Assembly: GCA_031284765.1 (NCBI GenBank)
Contig: JAITXK010000114.1
Span: forward strand, 1-5,884
Direction: 5' to 3'
DNA from: Candidatus Symbiothrix sp.
GTDB taxonomy: Bacteria > Bacteroidota > Bacteroidia > Bacteroidales > Azobacteroidaceae
Length of the DNA: 5,884 bases
The stretch's first letter is position 1; the number at the start of each line of letters is the position of its first letter. The position numbers and the translations under genes were made by a program. This document shows positions 1 to 5,884 of the stretch, piece by piece. The notes under the pieces were generated by a model. The model was not told the origin of the DNA, ran no database searches, and was given only the letters and a program-made list of their open reading frames with translations.

Positions 1-356
1 AGTGAGGGGCTGAATATCATAAAACCGGCAAAGGTATAAAACAGAATTTTGGAAGTGATCTTAAACAGATATTTCACCGAAAAGAGAAACAGGATACAAG
101 CAATAGCATTTAATCCATAAGAAACCCAATACAAAACCGTTAATGACGGAGAAAAAGCATGTACAAACCGGATATAATAGCTATAGCCCATGGGTCTCCA
201 TGCGTTTACGACTTCTTCGGCAGCAGACAGCAAATAAGCGCCTGAATCAGGATAGACAAAAGGATATGGATAGTAAATCTGAATAAGTATGCCCAACACA
301 AGGTACAATCCAAACATGATTATTAATTCTCTTTTCTGTTGTTTTTTTATAAACAT
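1..356 (-). CDS. Multi-pass membrane protein, GT-C glycosyltransferase-like, partial (N-terminal part only)
   Basis: Reading the minus strand from the ATG whose A is at 356 gives an open frame of 118 codons that leaves the window without a stop, so only the N-terminal part is visible. The protein begins with a basic stretch (MFIKKQQKRE), followed by a hydrophobic segment at about residues 11-30. Next comes an extracytoplasmic-looking loop with YPDSGAYL and WRPMGYSYYIR, then two more hydrophobic segments near residues 76-95 and 103-118. An acidic PDS-type motif in the first loop followed by an R-P-x-G-Y-like element is typical of GT-C (PMT/GT39-like) membrane glycosyltransferases, which use lipid-linked sugars at the membrane. 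That family assignment is inference from a short fragment; another polytopic membrane protein is possible. Start choice: the -7 box at 382-389 would put transcription start about 20 nt upstream of this ATG. A second in-frame ATG (residue 14) falls inside the first hydrophobic segment and is less likely. Confidence 0.8.
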   Translation of the reverse strand, partial: MFIKKQQKRELIIMFGLYLVLGILIQIYYPYPFVYPDSGAYLLSAAEEVVNAWRPMGYSYYIRFVHAFSPSLTVLYWVSYGLNAIACILFLFSVKYLFKITSKILFYTFAGFMIFSPS

Positions 357-381
357 TATAAACAATTAAGCAATTTTTTTG

Positions 382-413
382 CAAAGGTAATTGATTTTTT
401 GTATTTTCTGCAA
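382..413 (-). promoter_or_regulatory. Bacteroidetes-type promoter for the minus-strand membrane protein gene
   Basis: On the minus strand TACCTTTG (382-389) matches the Bacteroidetes -7 consensus TAnnTTTG exactly, and TTG at 411-413 lies 21 nt upstream as a short -33 element. Transcription would start near 375, giving a leader of roughly 19 nt before the ATG at 356. The position just ahead of a real gene supports it. The -33 match is short, so confidence rests on the -7 box. Confidence 0.6.
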
Positions 414-465
414 GTCGTTCCTGATTTTATGCACAACTTGTTTATATTTCAGAATCAGTCTGCCA

Positions 466-496
466 TTTGTTCTTGAACAAAAAAATCGTACCTTTG
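466..496 (+). promoter_or_regulatory. Bacteroidetes-type promoter for gldD-ligA
   Basis: TTTG at 466-469 (-33 element) is separated by 19 nt from TACCTTTG at 489-496, an exact TAnnTTTG -7 element; both the boxes and the spacing fit the Bacteroidetes primary sigma factor consensus. Transcription would begin near 503, leaving a leader of about 55 nt before gldD. No promoter-like sequence is needed between gldD and ligA because the genes overlap. The promoter faces away from the minus-strand promoter at 382-413, and the two share about 50 bp of intervening DNA. Confidence 0.7.
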
Positions 497-557
497 TGCT
501 CATAGCATATTGATTGGGACATGCCGGATAAAGCTAAGCCCGTGTTGAAAAAGTAAG

Positions 558-1121
558 ATGAAACCATTCGTGATTGTAGCTCTAACAGGTCTATGGTGTA
601 CTGCTTGCGCGGATTATTCCCCCAAGCCATCCGGTTATTTCCGTATTGACTTGACTGAACCCCATTATTCCTTGCATGAATTTCAATACTGCAAAGCTGA
701 AATTTCCAGCCAAACAATGATTATCCCTGCTCAAGCTACTCAAGAAGGCGAATGTTTCAACATCGTTTACCCGAATTTGAATGTGCAAATTTATTGCAGT
801 TCTTTTCCCATAAAAACAACAACTTTAGCTTCTTGGATGGAAGAGAGTGTTGCTTTTGTCCATCATCAGGCAAAAAAACCTACTGCTATAAAAGAACAAG
901 TATTTGAAAATCAGGAGCAAAAAGTTTATGCCCGCGTATTTCATATACAAGGAAATACCGCTTCGCCGACACAATTTATTTTAACCGACAGCATGCATTA
1001 TTTTTTTCGAGGCGCCTTGTATTTCGACCACACGCCGAATCAAGATTCAATCGCCCCCGTATTGGAATATATTAACAACGACATTCACCTCTTTATAGAA
1101 ACTTTTCAATGGAACCGGTAA
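558..1121 (+). CDS. gldD: Gliding motility lipoprotein GldD
   Basis: A 187-residue protein recognised as GldD, a Bacteroidetes lipoprotein that Flavobacterium johnsoniae needs for gliding; its biochemical activity is not known. What is seen: a short signal peptide with one lysine and a hydrophobic core, ending in a lipobox-like C-T-A-C with Cys17 as the predicted lipidated residue. The -3 position is Cys14, where Leu, Val or Ile is usual. Then comes the family signature YSPKPSGYFRID (residues 20-31) and a strongly conserved C-terminal block at residues 132-164 containing ASPTQF, LTDS, RGALYF and PNQDS. Length is typical for the family. The ATG at 558 is supported by an in-frame TGA at 546-548 and by correct placement of the signal peptide. 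There is no Shine-Dalgarno site, only an A-rich leader. The stop codon lies inside ligA. In F. johnsoniae gldD sits beside gldE, which is absent here. Gliding cannot be inferred, since non-gliding Bacteroidetes may also carry gld genes. Confidence 0.92.
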   Translation: MKPFVIVALTGLWCTACADYSPKPSGYFRIDLTEPHYSLHEFQYCKAEISSQTMIIPAQATQEGECFNIVYPNLNVQIYCSSFPIKTTTLASWMEESVAFVHHQAKKPTAIKEQVFENQEQKVYARVFHIQGNTASPTQFILTDSMHYFFRGALYFDHTPNQDSIAPVLEYINNDIHLFIETFQWNR

Positions 1122-3103
1122 AACAAACAATTGACACCTTGCGGAAAAATATTGAACAATGGAATTATCAATATTATGTGCTTGCACAACCGCTTATCAG
1201 CGACCTCGAATTTGACCTGAAAGTAAAGGAATTAGAAAAATTAGAAGCCGAACATCCGGAATATTTCGATGCAAATTCGCCGACGCAACGTGTAGGAAGC
1301 GATTTGAACAACAATTTCGTTCCGGTGGAACACCGCTATCCCATGCTTTCGCTCGCCAACACCTATTCCGAAGGAGAAGTGCAGGAGTTCTACAACCGCA
1401 CGCAAAAGGCGCTGAATGAAGATTTTGAAATTGTATGCGAATTAAAATACGATGGAACTTCCATTTCGCTCCTCTACGAAAACGGGGTATTGACACGCGC
1501 CATTACCCGCGGCGATGGCGTGCGTGGCGATGATGTAACCACCAATGTTCGCACCATCAAAAGTATTCCATTACGTTTACATGGAACCGGTTATCCCGCT
1601 TCATTTGAAATCCGGGGCGAAATCCTGTTGCCCTGGACTGCTTTCAATACATTGAATGAAGAACGCGAAGAATCGGGCGAGGCGCCTTTTGCCAACCCGC
1701 GCAATGCAGCGGCAGGCTCATTGAAAACGCTCAATGCACAAGTGGTGGCACAACGCAAACTGGATTCATTTTTATATTATCTGCTGGGGGAAGACTTGCC
1801 TTGCGACACGCACTACAACAATCTGCAGGCCGCCCGCCAATGGGGATTCAAAATTTCGGATGCAACCAAAAAATGCGCCACACTGGAAGAAGTGTTTGAT
1901 TTTATCCATTATTGGAATACCGAACGGAAAAATCTGCCGGTAGCTACCGATGGTATTGTATTGAAAGTCAATTCGATTAAACAACAATTGAACTTGGGAT
2001 GGACGGCCAAATCGCCCCGCTGGGCTATTGCCTATAAATTTCAGGCCGAACAGGCCGAAACGCGCCTCAACTCGGTTGATTTTCAAGTGGGACGCACCGG
2101 AACTGTTACGCCGGTTGCCAATTTAGAGCCTGTGCTTTTGTCGGGAACGATTGTCAAACGGGCTTCGCTACACAATGCCGACATTATCAGTGCCTTGGAT
2201 TTGCACATCGGCGATTTATGTCTCGTGGAAAAAGGAGGTGAAATTATTCCGAAAATAACGGGTGTGAATACCGAAGCGCGGTTTATGATTGGCGATAAAG
2301 TCCAATTCATTCAAAAATGTCCTGCCTGCGGAACGCCTTTGGTGCGCGAAGCCGATGAAGCCGCGTATTATTGTCCCAATACTACGGGTTGCGAACCGCA
2401 AATAAAAGGCAGAATTGAACATTTCGTCAGCCGGAAAGCTATGAATATCAATGCAGGAGAAGGAACGGTAGAAGCGTTCTTCAACGCCGGCCTCATCCGC
2501 AACGCTGCCGATTTATACAAAATCAACGTGCAGGATATTTTCGGGTTGGAACGCTGGGGCGAAAAAAGCGCGCAAAATTTTGTCGACAGCATAGCGGAAT
2601 CAAAAAATGTACCTTACCCTCGCGTGCTGTATGCTTTAGGCATTCGCTTTGTCGGCGAAACGGTGGCCAAACGCCTGGCAAGAGCCTTTCCGACCATTGA
2701 CCAATTGATGGCTGCCTCGCACGAGGAACTGATTGATGTGGGCGACATCGGCGACCGTATTGCCGGCAGTGTATTGGACTATTTTGCCGACGCCGAAAAC
2801 CGGAAACAACTCGAACAGCTACGCTCTTTCGAACTGCAATTCGCCTTGGACAAAGAAATCTTGGCGGAAAAAACAAATCATCTGGAAGGCAAAACGTTTG
2901 TCATCAGTGGAATATTTTCGCACCATTCCCGTGATGAATATAAGGAACTGATTGAACAACACGGTGGCAAAAACACCGCCACGGTTTCGGCGAAAACGAA
3001 TTATATTTTAGCAGGCGAAAACATGGGACCGGCCAAATTGGAAAAAGCGGAAAAATTAGGCGTTCAAATAATCAATGAAGATGAATTCTTGAAAATGATA
3101 TAA
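1109..3103 (+). CDS. ligA: NAD-dependent DNA ligase LigA
   Basis: A 664-residue, full-length bacterial DNA ligase that seals 3'-OH/5'-phosphate nicks using NAD+, essential in replication (Okazaki fragment joining) and repair in the cytoplasm. Domains in order: the NAD-binding Ia region with YYVLAQPLISDLEFD (residues 22-36) and the SPTQRVGSD element (57-65); the adenylation domain with catalytic Lys113 in the KYDG motif, TRGDG (133-137), EIRGE (167-171), DGIVLKV (281-287) and the KSPRWAIAYKF motif (301-311); an OB fold beginning near VGRTGTVTP (327-335); a zinc finger with Cys404, Cys407, Cys422 and Cys428 in the family's spacing; helix-hairpin-helix repeats (about 440-585) including GIRFVGE (511-517); and a C-terminal BRCT domain (about 591-664). 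The ATG at 1109 overlaps the gldD stop by 13 nt in another frame, which suggests co-transcription and coupled translation. One oddity is a shortened first hairpin (residues 446-454). All catalytic motifs are intact, so the gene should be functional. Confidence 0.98.
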   Translation: MEPVKQTIDTLRKNIEQWNYQYYVLAQPLISDLEFDLKVKELEKLEAEHPEYFDANSPTQRVGSDLNNNFVPVEHRYPMLSLANTYSEGEVQEFYNRTQKALNEDFEIVCELKYDGTSISLLYENGVLTRAITRGDGVRGDDVTTNVRTIKSIPLRLHGTGYPASFEIRGEILLPWTAFNTLNEEREESGEAPFANPRNAAAGSLKTLNAQVVAQRKLDSFLYYLLGEDLPCDTHYNNLQAARQWGFKISDATKKCATLEEVFDFIHYWNTERKNLPVATDGIVLKVNSIKQQLNLGWTAKSPRWAIAYKFQAEQAETRLNSVDFQVGRTGTVTPVANLEPVLLSGTIVKRASLHNADIISALDLHIGDLCLVEKGGEIIPKITGVNTEARFMIGDKVQFIQKCPACGTPLVREADEAAYYCPNTTGCEPQIKGRIEHFVSRKAMNINAGEGTVEAFFNAGLIRNAADLYKINVQDIFGLERWGEKSAQNFVDSIAESKNVPYPRVLYALGIRFVGETVAKRLARAFPTIDQLMAASHEELIDVGDIGDRIAGSVLDYFADAENRKQLEQLRSFELQFALDKEILAEKTNHLEGKTFVISGIFSHHSRDEYKELIEQHGGKNTATVSAKTNYILAGENMGPAKLEKAEKLGVQIINEDEFLKMI

Positions 3104-3150
3104 AAAAAACAACTCCAAAACCATTAATTATAAAAAAATTCATCGGAAAA

Positions 3151-3185
3151 TGCCATTTTTTTAGGATACGTGCCATATTTTGGCA
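3151..3185. promoter_or_regulatory. Candidate operator: TGCCAT direct repeat plus TGCCA-N5-TGGCA inverted repeat
   Basis: An 11-bp direct repeat occurs at 3151-3161 (TGCCATTTTTT) and 3171-3181 (TGCCATATTTT), 10 of 11 identical and exactly 20 bp apart, about two helical turns. The second copy also forms a perfect inverted repeat, TGCCA (3171-3175) with TGGCA (3181-3185) around a 5-nt centre. The cluster ends 9 bp before the -7 box of the WYL regulator gene and covers the region where the -33 element would lie, which suits an operator. That the encoded WYL protein binds it is inference from position. Confidence 0.45.
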
Positions 3186-3194
3186 TAAAATTAC

Positions 3195-3202
3195 TACTTT
3201 TG
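3195..3202 (+). promoter_or_regulatory. Bacteroidetes -7 element for the WYL regulator / ABC exporter unit
   Basis: TACTTTTG matches the TAnnTTTG -7 consensus exactly and would start transcription near 3209, about 20 nt before the ATG at 3229. No good -33 box lies at the usual 19-21 nt distance; the nearest TTTG (3179-3182) is only 12 nt upstream and sits in the candidate operator. The promoter may therefore be weak or depend on a bound regulator. Confidence 0.5.
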
Positions 3203-3228
3203 TCAGACTTTTTTCAACTATAAAATAC

Positions 3229-4128
3229 ATGGCAAAAGACCTATTGAATCGCTATATTTGGCTTGTTGATACTGTTTATCGTGCTGGGAGTATTAGTTTC
3301 GAAGAAATTAATGAAAAATGGCTCAAGAATCCGATGAGCGGTAGGGAAGAAATTCCCATACGTACTTTTCACAATCACAAAGATGCAATTTTAGAACTAT
3401 TTGATATTAAAATTGTTTGTAATAAAAGAAGTAATTATAGCTATTACATCGAAAATCAGAAAGAGATTGAACAAGGAAGCCTGCATTCGTGGCTGTTCAA
3501 TCTTTTTTCCGTCAACAATCAAATCAATGAAAGTCCCAAATTGAAGCAACGGATTATATGGGAATTTTTGCCTATGGGACAACGTTTTCTAAATCCCATC
3601 ATCGAAGCAATGAGAGACGATCGCCGTATTAAAATTACCTACCAAAGTTTTCAACGTGTCTATGCCGACACGTTTGAAATAGAACCTTATTGCGTAAAAA
3701 TATTCAAAAAACGCTGGTACGCCATTGCCCGGGATCCCTACCTCAATAAAATCCGCATTTATGCTTTAGACCGCATACAATCCTTGGAAATTATGGATAC
3801 CAAATTCAGAATTCAGAAAAAATTTGATATCAATCAATTGTTTAAAGACAGTTTTGGCATGGTAATTGATGAACAAATTGATCCCGAAATGATTAAAGTA
3901 AAAGTTTGGGATCAGACAAGGAACTATTTTAGAGGCTTGCCTCTGCATTCTTCCCAGGAAGAAATCGAAACAGCTGGACAATATTCTATTTTCAGCTATA
4001 TGATTTCTCCCACTTATGATTTTACACAGGAATTGCTGTCTCATTGTCCGAATGTGGAGGTAATTTGGCCGCCAACTTACAGGGAAGAGATTGCAAAAAT
4101 CATCCACCAAACAAACACATTATATTGA
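3229..4128 (+). CDS. WYL-domain transcriptional regulator
   Basis: A 299-residue cytoplasmic DNA-binding protein of the WYL family, regulators that pair an N-terminal winged helix-turn-helix with a ligand-sensing Sm-like WYL domain; some family members control phage defence, others metabolism or DNA repair. What is seen: an N-terminal wHTH at about residues 5-75, with IPIRTFHNHKDAI (42-54) as the likely recognition helix; a linker; the WYL domain at about 123-193 containing the name motif as Trp163-Tyr164-Ala165 within KRWYAIARD, and the conserved IRIYALDRI (175-183); then a C-terminal WCX-type region ending in IWPPTYREEIAKII (279-292). Length and architecture are complete. The ATG at 3229 is the first in frame and lies about 20 nt after the predicted transcription start. 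The gene appears more AT-rich than ligA. The ABC ATPase begins 10 nt downstream, so it probably regulates its own unit. Target and ligand are unknown, and no specific gene name is justified. Confidence 0.9.
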   Translation: MAKDLLNRYIWLVDTVYRAGSISFEEINEKWLKNPMSGREEIPIRTFHNHKDAILELFDIKIVCNKRSNYSYYIENQKEIEQGSLHSWLFNLFSVNNQINESPKLKQRIIWEFLPMGQRFLNPIIEAMRDDRRIKITYQSFQRVYADTFEIEPYCVKIFKKRWYAIARDPYLNKIRIYALDRIQSLEIMDTKFRIQKKFDINQLFKDSFGMVIDEQIDPEMIKVKVWDQTRNYFRGLPLHSSQEEIETAGQYSIFSYMISPTYDFTQELLSHCPNVEVIWPPTYREEIAKIIHQTNTLY

Positions 4129-4138
4129 CCGAAAAAAA

Positions 4139-4876
4139 ATGTTTCAAATAGAAGTAAACAATGTCCACAAGTCATTCAAAAACGTAAAGGCAGTTCAAGG
4201 TATCTCGCTGGCTATTCCCGCGGGACAATTCACCGCTTTATTAGGTCCAAACGGCGCAGGCAAAACCACAACGGTGGAAATGATGGAAGGCCTGAAAAAA
4301 CCCGATCAGGGAGAAATTCTGTTGCAAGGCATGAACTGGCAGAAACACGAAAAAGACTTGCGCAAAATCATTGGATTATCATTGCAGGAAACCCGTTTCT
4401 CCGAAAAACTAAGCATTCGCGAAACCTTACGGCTCTTTGCCAGTTTCTTCGATTTAGAGGATGTGCGCGTGAATGAAGTCATCGCCCTGACCGGCTTGGA
4501 AAGCAAATCGAAAGCCATGGTGGGCACTCTTTCGGGTGGACAACGCCAACGATTAGCATTGGCAACCGCCATCCTGAACCGTCCGCAAATTCTGTTTCTG
4601 GACGAACCCACCACCGGATTAGACCCGCACTCCCGCCTCGATTTATGGAATATCCTCAAAACACTGAAAGACCAGGGAGAAACCACACTCATCCTAACCA
4701 CCCATTACATGGAAGAAGCCGAATCGCTCTGCGACTACATCATCATCATTGATGAAGGAAAAACGCTGAAAGAAGGACGATTAGCTGATTTACTGGACGA
4801 AAACTCCCGCAATTTGGACGAACTGTTTATCAATCTTACCGGCAAAACATTAAATGCAAAAAATGAAATCCTTTAA
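4139..4876 (+). CDS. ABC transporter ATP-binding protein (DrrA/ABC-2 exporter type)
   Basis: A 245-residue ATPase that would power the permease encoded just downstream, acting at the cytoplasmic face of the inner membrane. All nucleotide-binding motifs are present: Walker A GPNGAGKTT (residues 36-44, Lys42), Q-loop Gln83 in LQET, signature LSGGQ (131-135), Walker B ILFLDE (151-156, catalytic Glu156), D-loop GLDP (160-163) and switch His189 in LTTHYMEEAE. The C-terminal NLDELFINLTGKTL resembles the tail of DrrA-like exporter ATPases, the class that works with ABC-2 permeases for drugs, lipids or polysaccharides. Start choice: a longer frame begins at a TTG at 4091 inside the WYL gene, but the ATG at 4139 places the usual ABC beginning (FQIEVNNVHKSF) at the N-terminus and follows the WYL stop by 10 nt with an A-rich leader. 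Co-transcription with the WYL gene is likely. The substrate cannot be told from an ATPase. Confidence 0.95.
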   Translation: MFQIEVNNVHKSFKNVKAVQGISLAIPAGQFTALLGPNGAGKTTTVEMMEGLKKPDQGEILLQGMNWQKHEKDLRKIIGLSLQETRFSEKLSIRETLRLFASFFDLEDVRVNEVIALTGLESKSKAMVGTLSGGQRQRLALATAILNRPQILFLDEPTTGLDPHSRLDLWNILKTLKDQGETTLILTTHYMEEAESLCDYIIIIDEGKTLKEGRLADLLDENSRNLDELFINLTGKTLNAKNEIL

Positions 4877-5884
4877 GCGCAAACCACTGTACCAACTGAC
4901 GCTCTCCTATCTTTTGGAAACAATTCGCGAACCGGAAGTCCTGTTTTGGGGCATCGTTTTCCCTGTATTGATTTCCATCGGATTGGGCATGGCTTTTACG
5001 CAAAAAGCCGAATCGAAATTTCATATTATTATCGCAGAAACCCATACTGCAAGTTTAGATTCACTATTAACCATCCATACGGTGAAAGAAAATGCGAAAG
5101 GCAAACCGGTGCAAATCTGGAAAATTCCCGACGAGACGCTGGGCAACACCGAATTTATTTTCGAACGCAACGACTGGAATCCCGCCATCGTATCCTTGAA
5201 ACGCGGCGAAGCCGATGTGATTTTGAGCGATTCGGCAGGCGTGTTGCAATACCATTTCGACCCGCACAATTCGCAGGCGCAATTGGCCTACATGCGCTTG
5301 TCAGCTTTGATACAATCACCCCAACCTCAAGCAAGCAAAGCCGAAATTGCGCCCCTGACCTTGAAAGGCGTCCGCTACATCGACTTTCTCGTGCCCGGAT
5401 TGATTGCCATGGGCGTGATGAGTTCCATTATGTGGGGCATCAGCTATACCTTGATTGAACGCCGGTCGCAAAAACTGCTCCGCCGCATGGTGGCGACGCC
5501 GATGAATAAAACGCATTTTATCGCATCCATGATGTTTATTCGCACGTTCATGAATCTGATTGAGGCAGGCATTATTTTCTTTTTCGTGTGGCTCTTGTTC
5601 GATATTCAGATACAGGGAAACCTCGGTGCGCTGTTCGTACTGTTTTTAGCAGGCAATATCGCTTTTACCGGAATTGCCGTACTGGTATCGTGCCGCACCT
5701 CCAAAACCGAAGTCGGTAGCGGTTGGATCAATGCAGTGCAGATGCCGATGATGATACTTTCTGGCATTTTCTTCAGTTATCATAATTTCCCCGAATGGAG
5801 TATTGGCCTTATCAAACTCCTGCCGCTGACAGCCTTGACCGATGGCATGCGCAGTATTTTCAACGAAGGTGCCGGATGGATGGA
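4863..5884 (+). CDS. ABC-2 type transporter permease, partial (C-terminus beyond the window)
   Basis: From the ATG at 4863 an uninterrupted frame of 340 codons runs off the right edge. It starts inside the ATPase gene (14-nt overlap, different frame), the usual arrangement for translationally coupled subunits of one exporter. The protein has a short cytoplasmic N-terminus, a first membrane segment at about residues 27-46, then a large extracytoplasmic domain (about 47-172) with GEADVILSDSAG (115-126). Further hydrophobic segments follow at about 174-197, 228-247, 254-276 and 288-306. The cytoplasmic piece ERRSQKLLRRMVATPMNKTHF (199-219) and the late LPLTALTDGMRSIF (320-333) are typical of ABC2_membrane permeases, so only the last membrane segment and tail appear to be missing. 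Such proteins usually dimerise or pair with a second permease; a second permease gene could lie to the right. Exported substrate unknown; drug, lipid or peptide efflux are all possible. Confidence 0.93.
   Translation, partial: MKSFKRKPLYQLTLSYLLETIREPEVLFWGIVFPVLISIGLGMAFTQKAESKFHIIIAETHTASLDSLLTIHTVKENAKGKPVQIWKIPDETLGNTEFIFERNDWNPAIVSLKRGEADVILSDSAGVLQYHFDPHNSQAQLAYMRLSALIQSPQPQASKAEIAPLTLKGVRYIDFLVPGLIAMGVMSSIMWGISYTLIERRSQKLLRRMVATPMNKTHFIASMMFIRTFMNLIEAGIIFFFVWLLFDIQIQGNLGALFVLFLAGNIAFTGIAVLVSCRTSKTEVGSGWINAVQMPMMILSGIFFSYHNFPEWSIGLIKLLPLTALTDGMRSIFNEGAGWM

Noticed and set aside
421..458. Inverted repeat CTGATT (421-426) / AATCAG (453-458) between the divergent promoters
   Set aside because: Only 6 bp with a 26-bp gap; expected by chance in a region of this size.
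1197..2876. Several minus-strand open frames of 68-117 codons opposite ligA
   Set aside because: They are antisense shadows of a well-conserved gene, without recognisable domains or promoter elements.
3132..3162. Possible terminator after ligA: AAAAAAAT (3132-3139) pairs with ATTTTTTT (3155-3162)
   Set aside because: The stem is purely A/T with a 15-nt loop and no GC-rich part, so it is too weak for a credible intrinsic terminator, and its right arm coincides with the repeat cluster.
3229..4128. WYL regulator as a marker of a phage-defence island
   Set aside because: No restriction, BREX, CBASS, CRISPR or other defence gene is visible, and the neighbours are a housekeeping ligase and an exporter.
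4091..4138. N-terminal extension of the ABC ATPase from a TTG at 4091
   Set aside because: The extension lies in the WYL coding region, has no ABC-family similarity, and the ATG at 4139 gives the usual family N-terminus.
4946..5458. 170-codon plus-strand open frame within the permease gene
   Set aside because: It is a different frame of the permease; its translation is rich in Arg and His without recognisable motifs, whereas the frame from 4863 gives a clear ABC-2 membrane protein.
4139..5884. Identity of the exporter as the gliding transporter GldA/GldF, suggested by gldD nearby
   Set aside because: The permease has a large extracytoplasmic domain unlike what I recall of GldF, the genes sit with a WYL regulator, and ligA separates them from gldD. 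General DrrA/ABC-2 exporter is the safer call.

Overview
The window looks like ordinary chromosome from a member of the Bacteroidetes, probably close to the Bacteroidales. Three things point there: a clear GldD lipoprotein (a Bacteroidetes-specific family), promoters of the Bacteroidetes TTTG / TAnnTTTG type instead of sigma-70 boxes, and gene starts preceded by A-rich sequence instead of Shine-Dalgarno sites. The placement is inferred from protein and promoter style, not from a database search.

Layout. At the left edge, on the minus strand, lies the N-terminal part of a multi-pass membrane protein resembling GT-C glycosyltransferases. It is separated by a 201-bp divergent promoter region from a plus-strand pair, gldD and ligA, which overlap by 13 nt. 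A 125-bp gap then carries a promoter -7 element and a repeat cluster that looks like an operator. It precedes a second plus-strand unit: a WYL-domain transcription regulator, an ABC transporter ATPase 10 nt downstream, and an ABC-2 type permease that overlaps the ATPase by 14 nt and runs off the right edge.

How the parts fit. gldD and ligA appear to share one transcript from the promoter at 466-496. There is no evident functional link between a gliding/secretion-associated lipoprotein and the replicative DNA ligase, so translational coupling or simple co-expression is the likely reason. The regulator, ATPase and permease form a second probable transcript. The simplest reading is a ligand-sensing WYL regulator that controls its own promoter and a two-gene exporter. 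The exported substrate cannot be read from the sequence.

No tRNA, rRNA, insertion sequence, CRISPR array or phage gene was seen, and no gene-free stretch exceeds about 200 bp. I found no convincing new multi-gene system. The most useful leads are the TGCCA repeat cluster upstream of the WYL gene, the regulator-exporter pairing, the gldD-ligA linkage, and a possible 11-residue leader ORF ending 1 nt before gldD.
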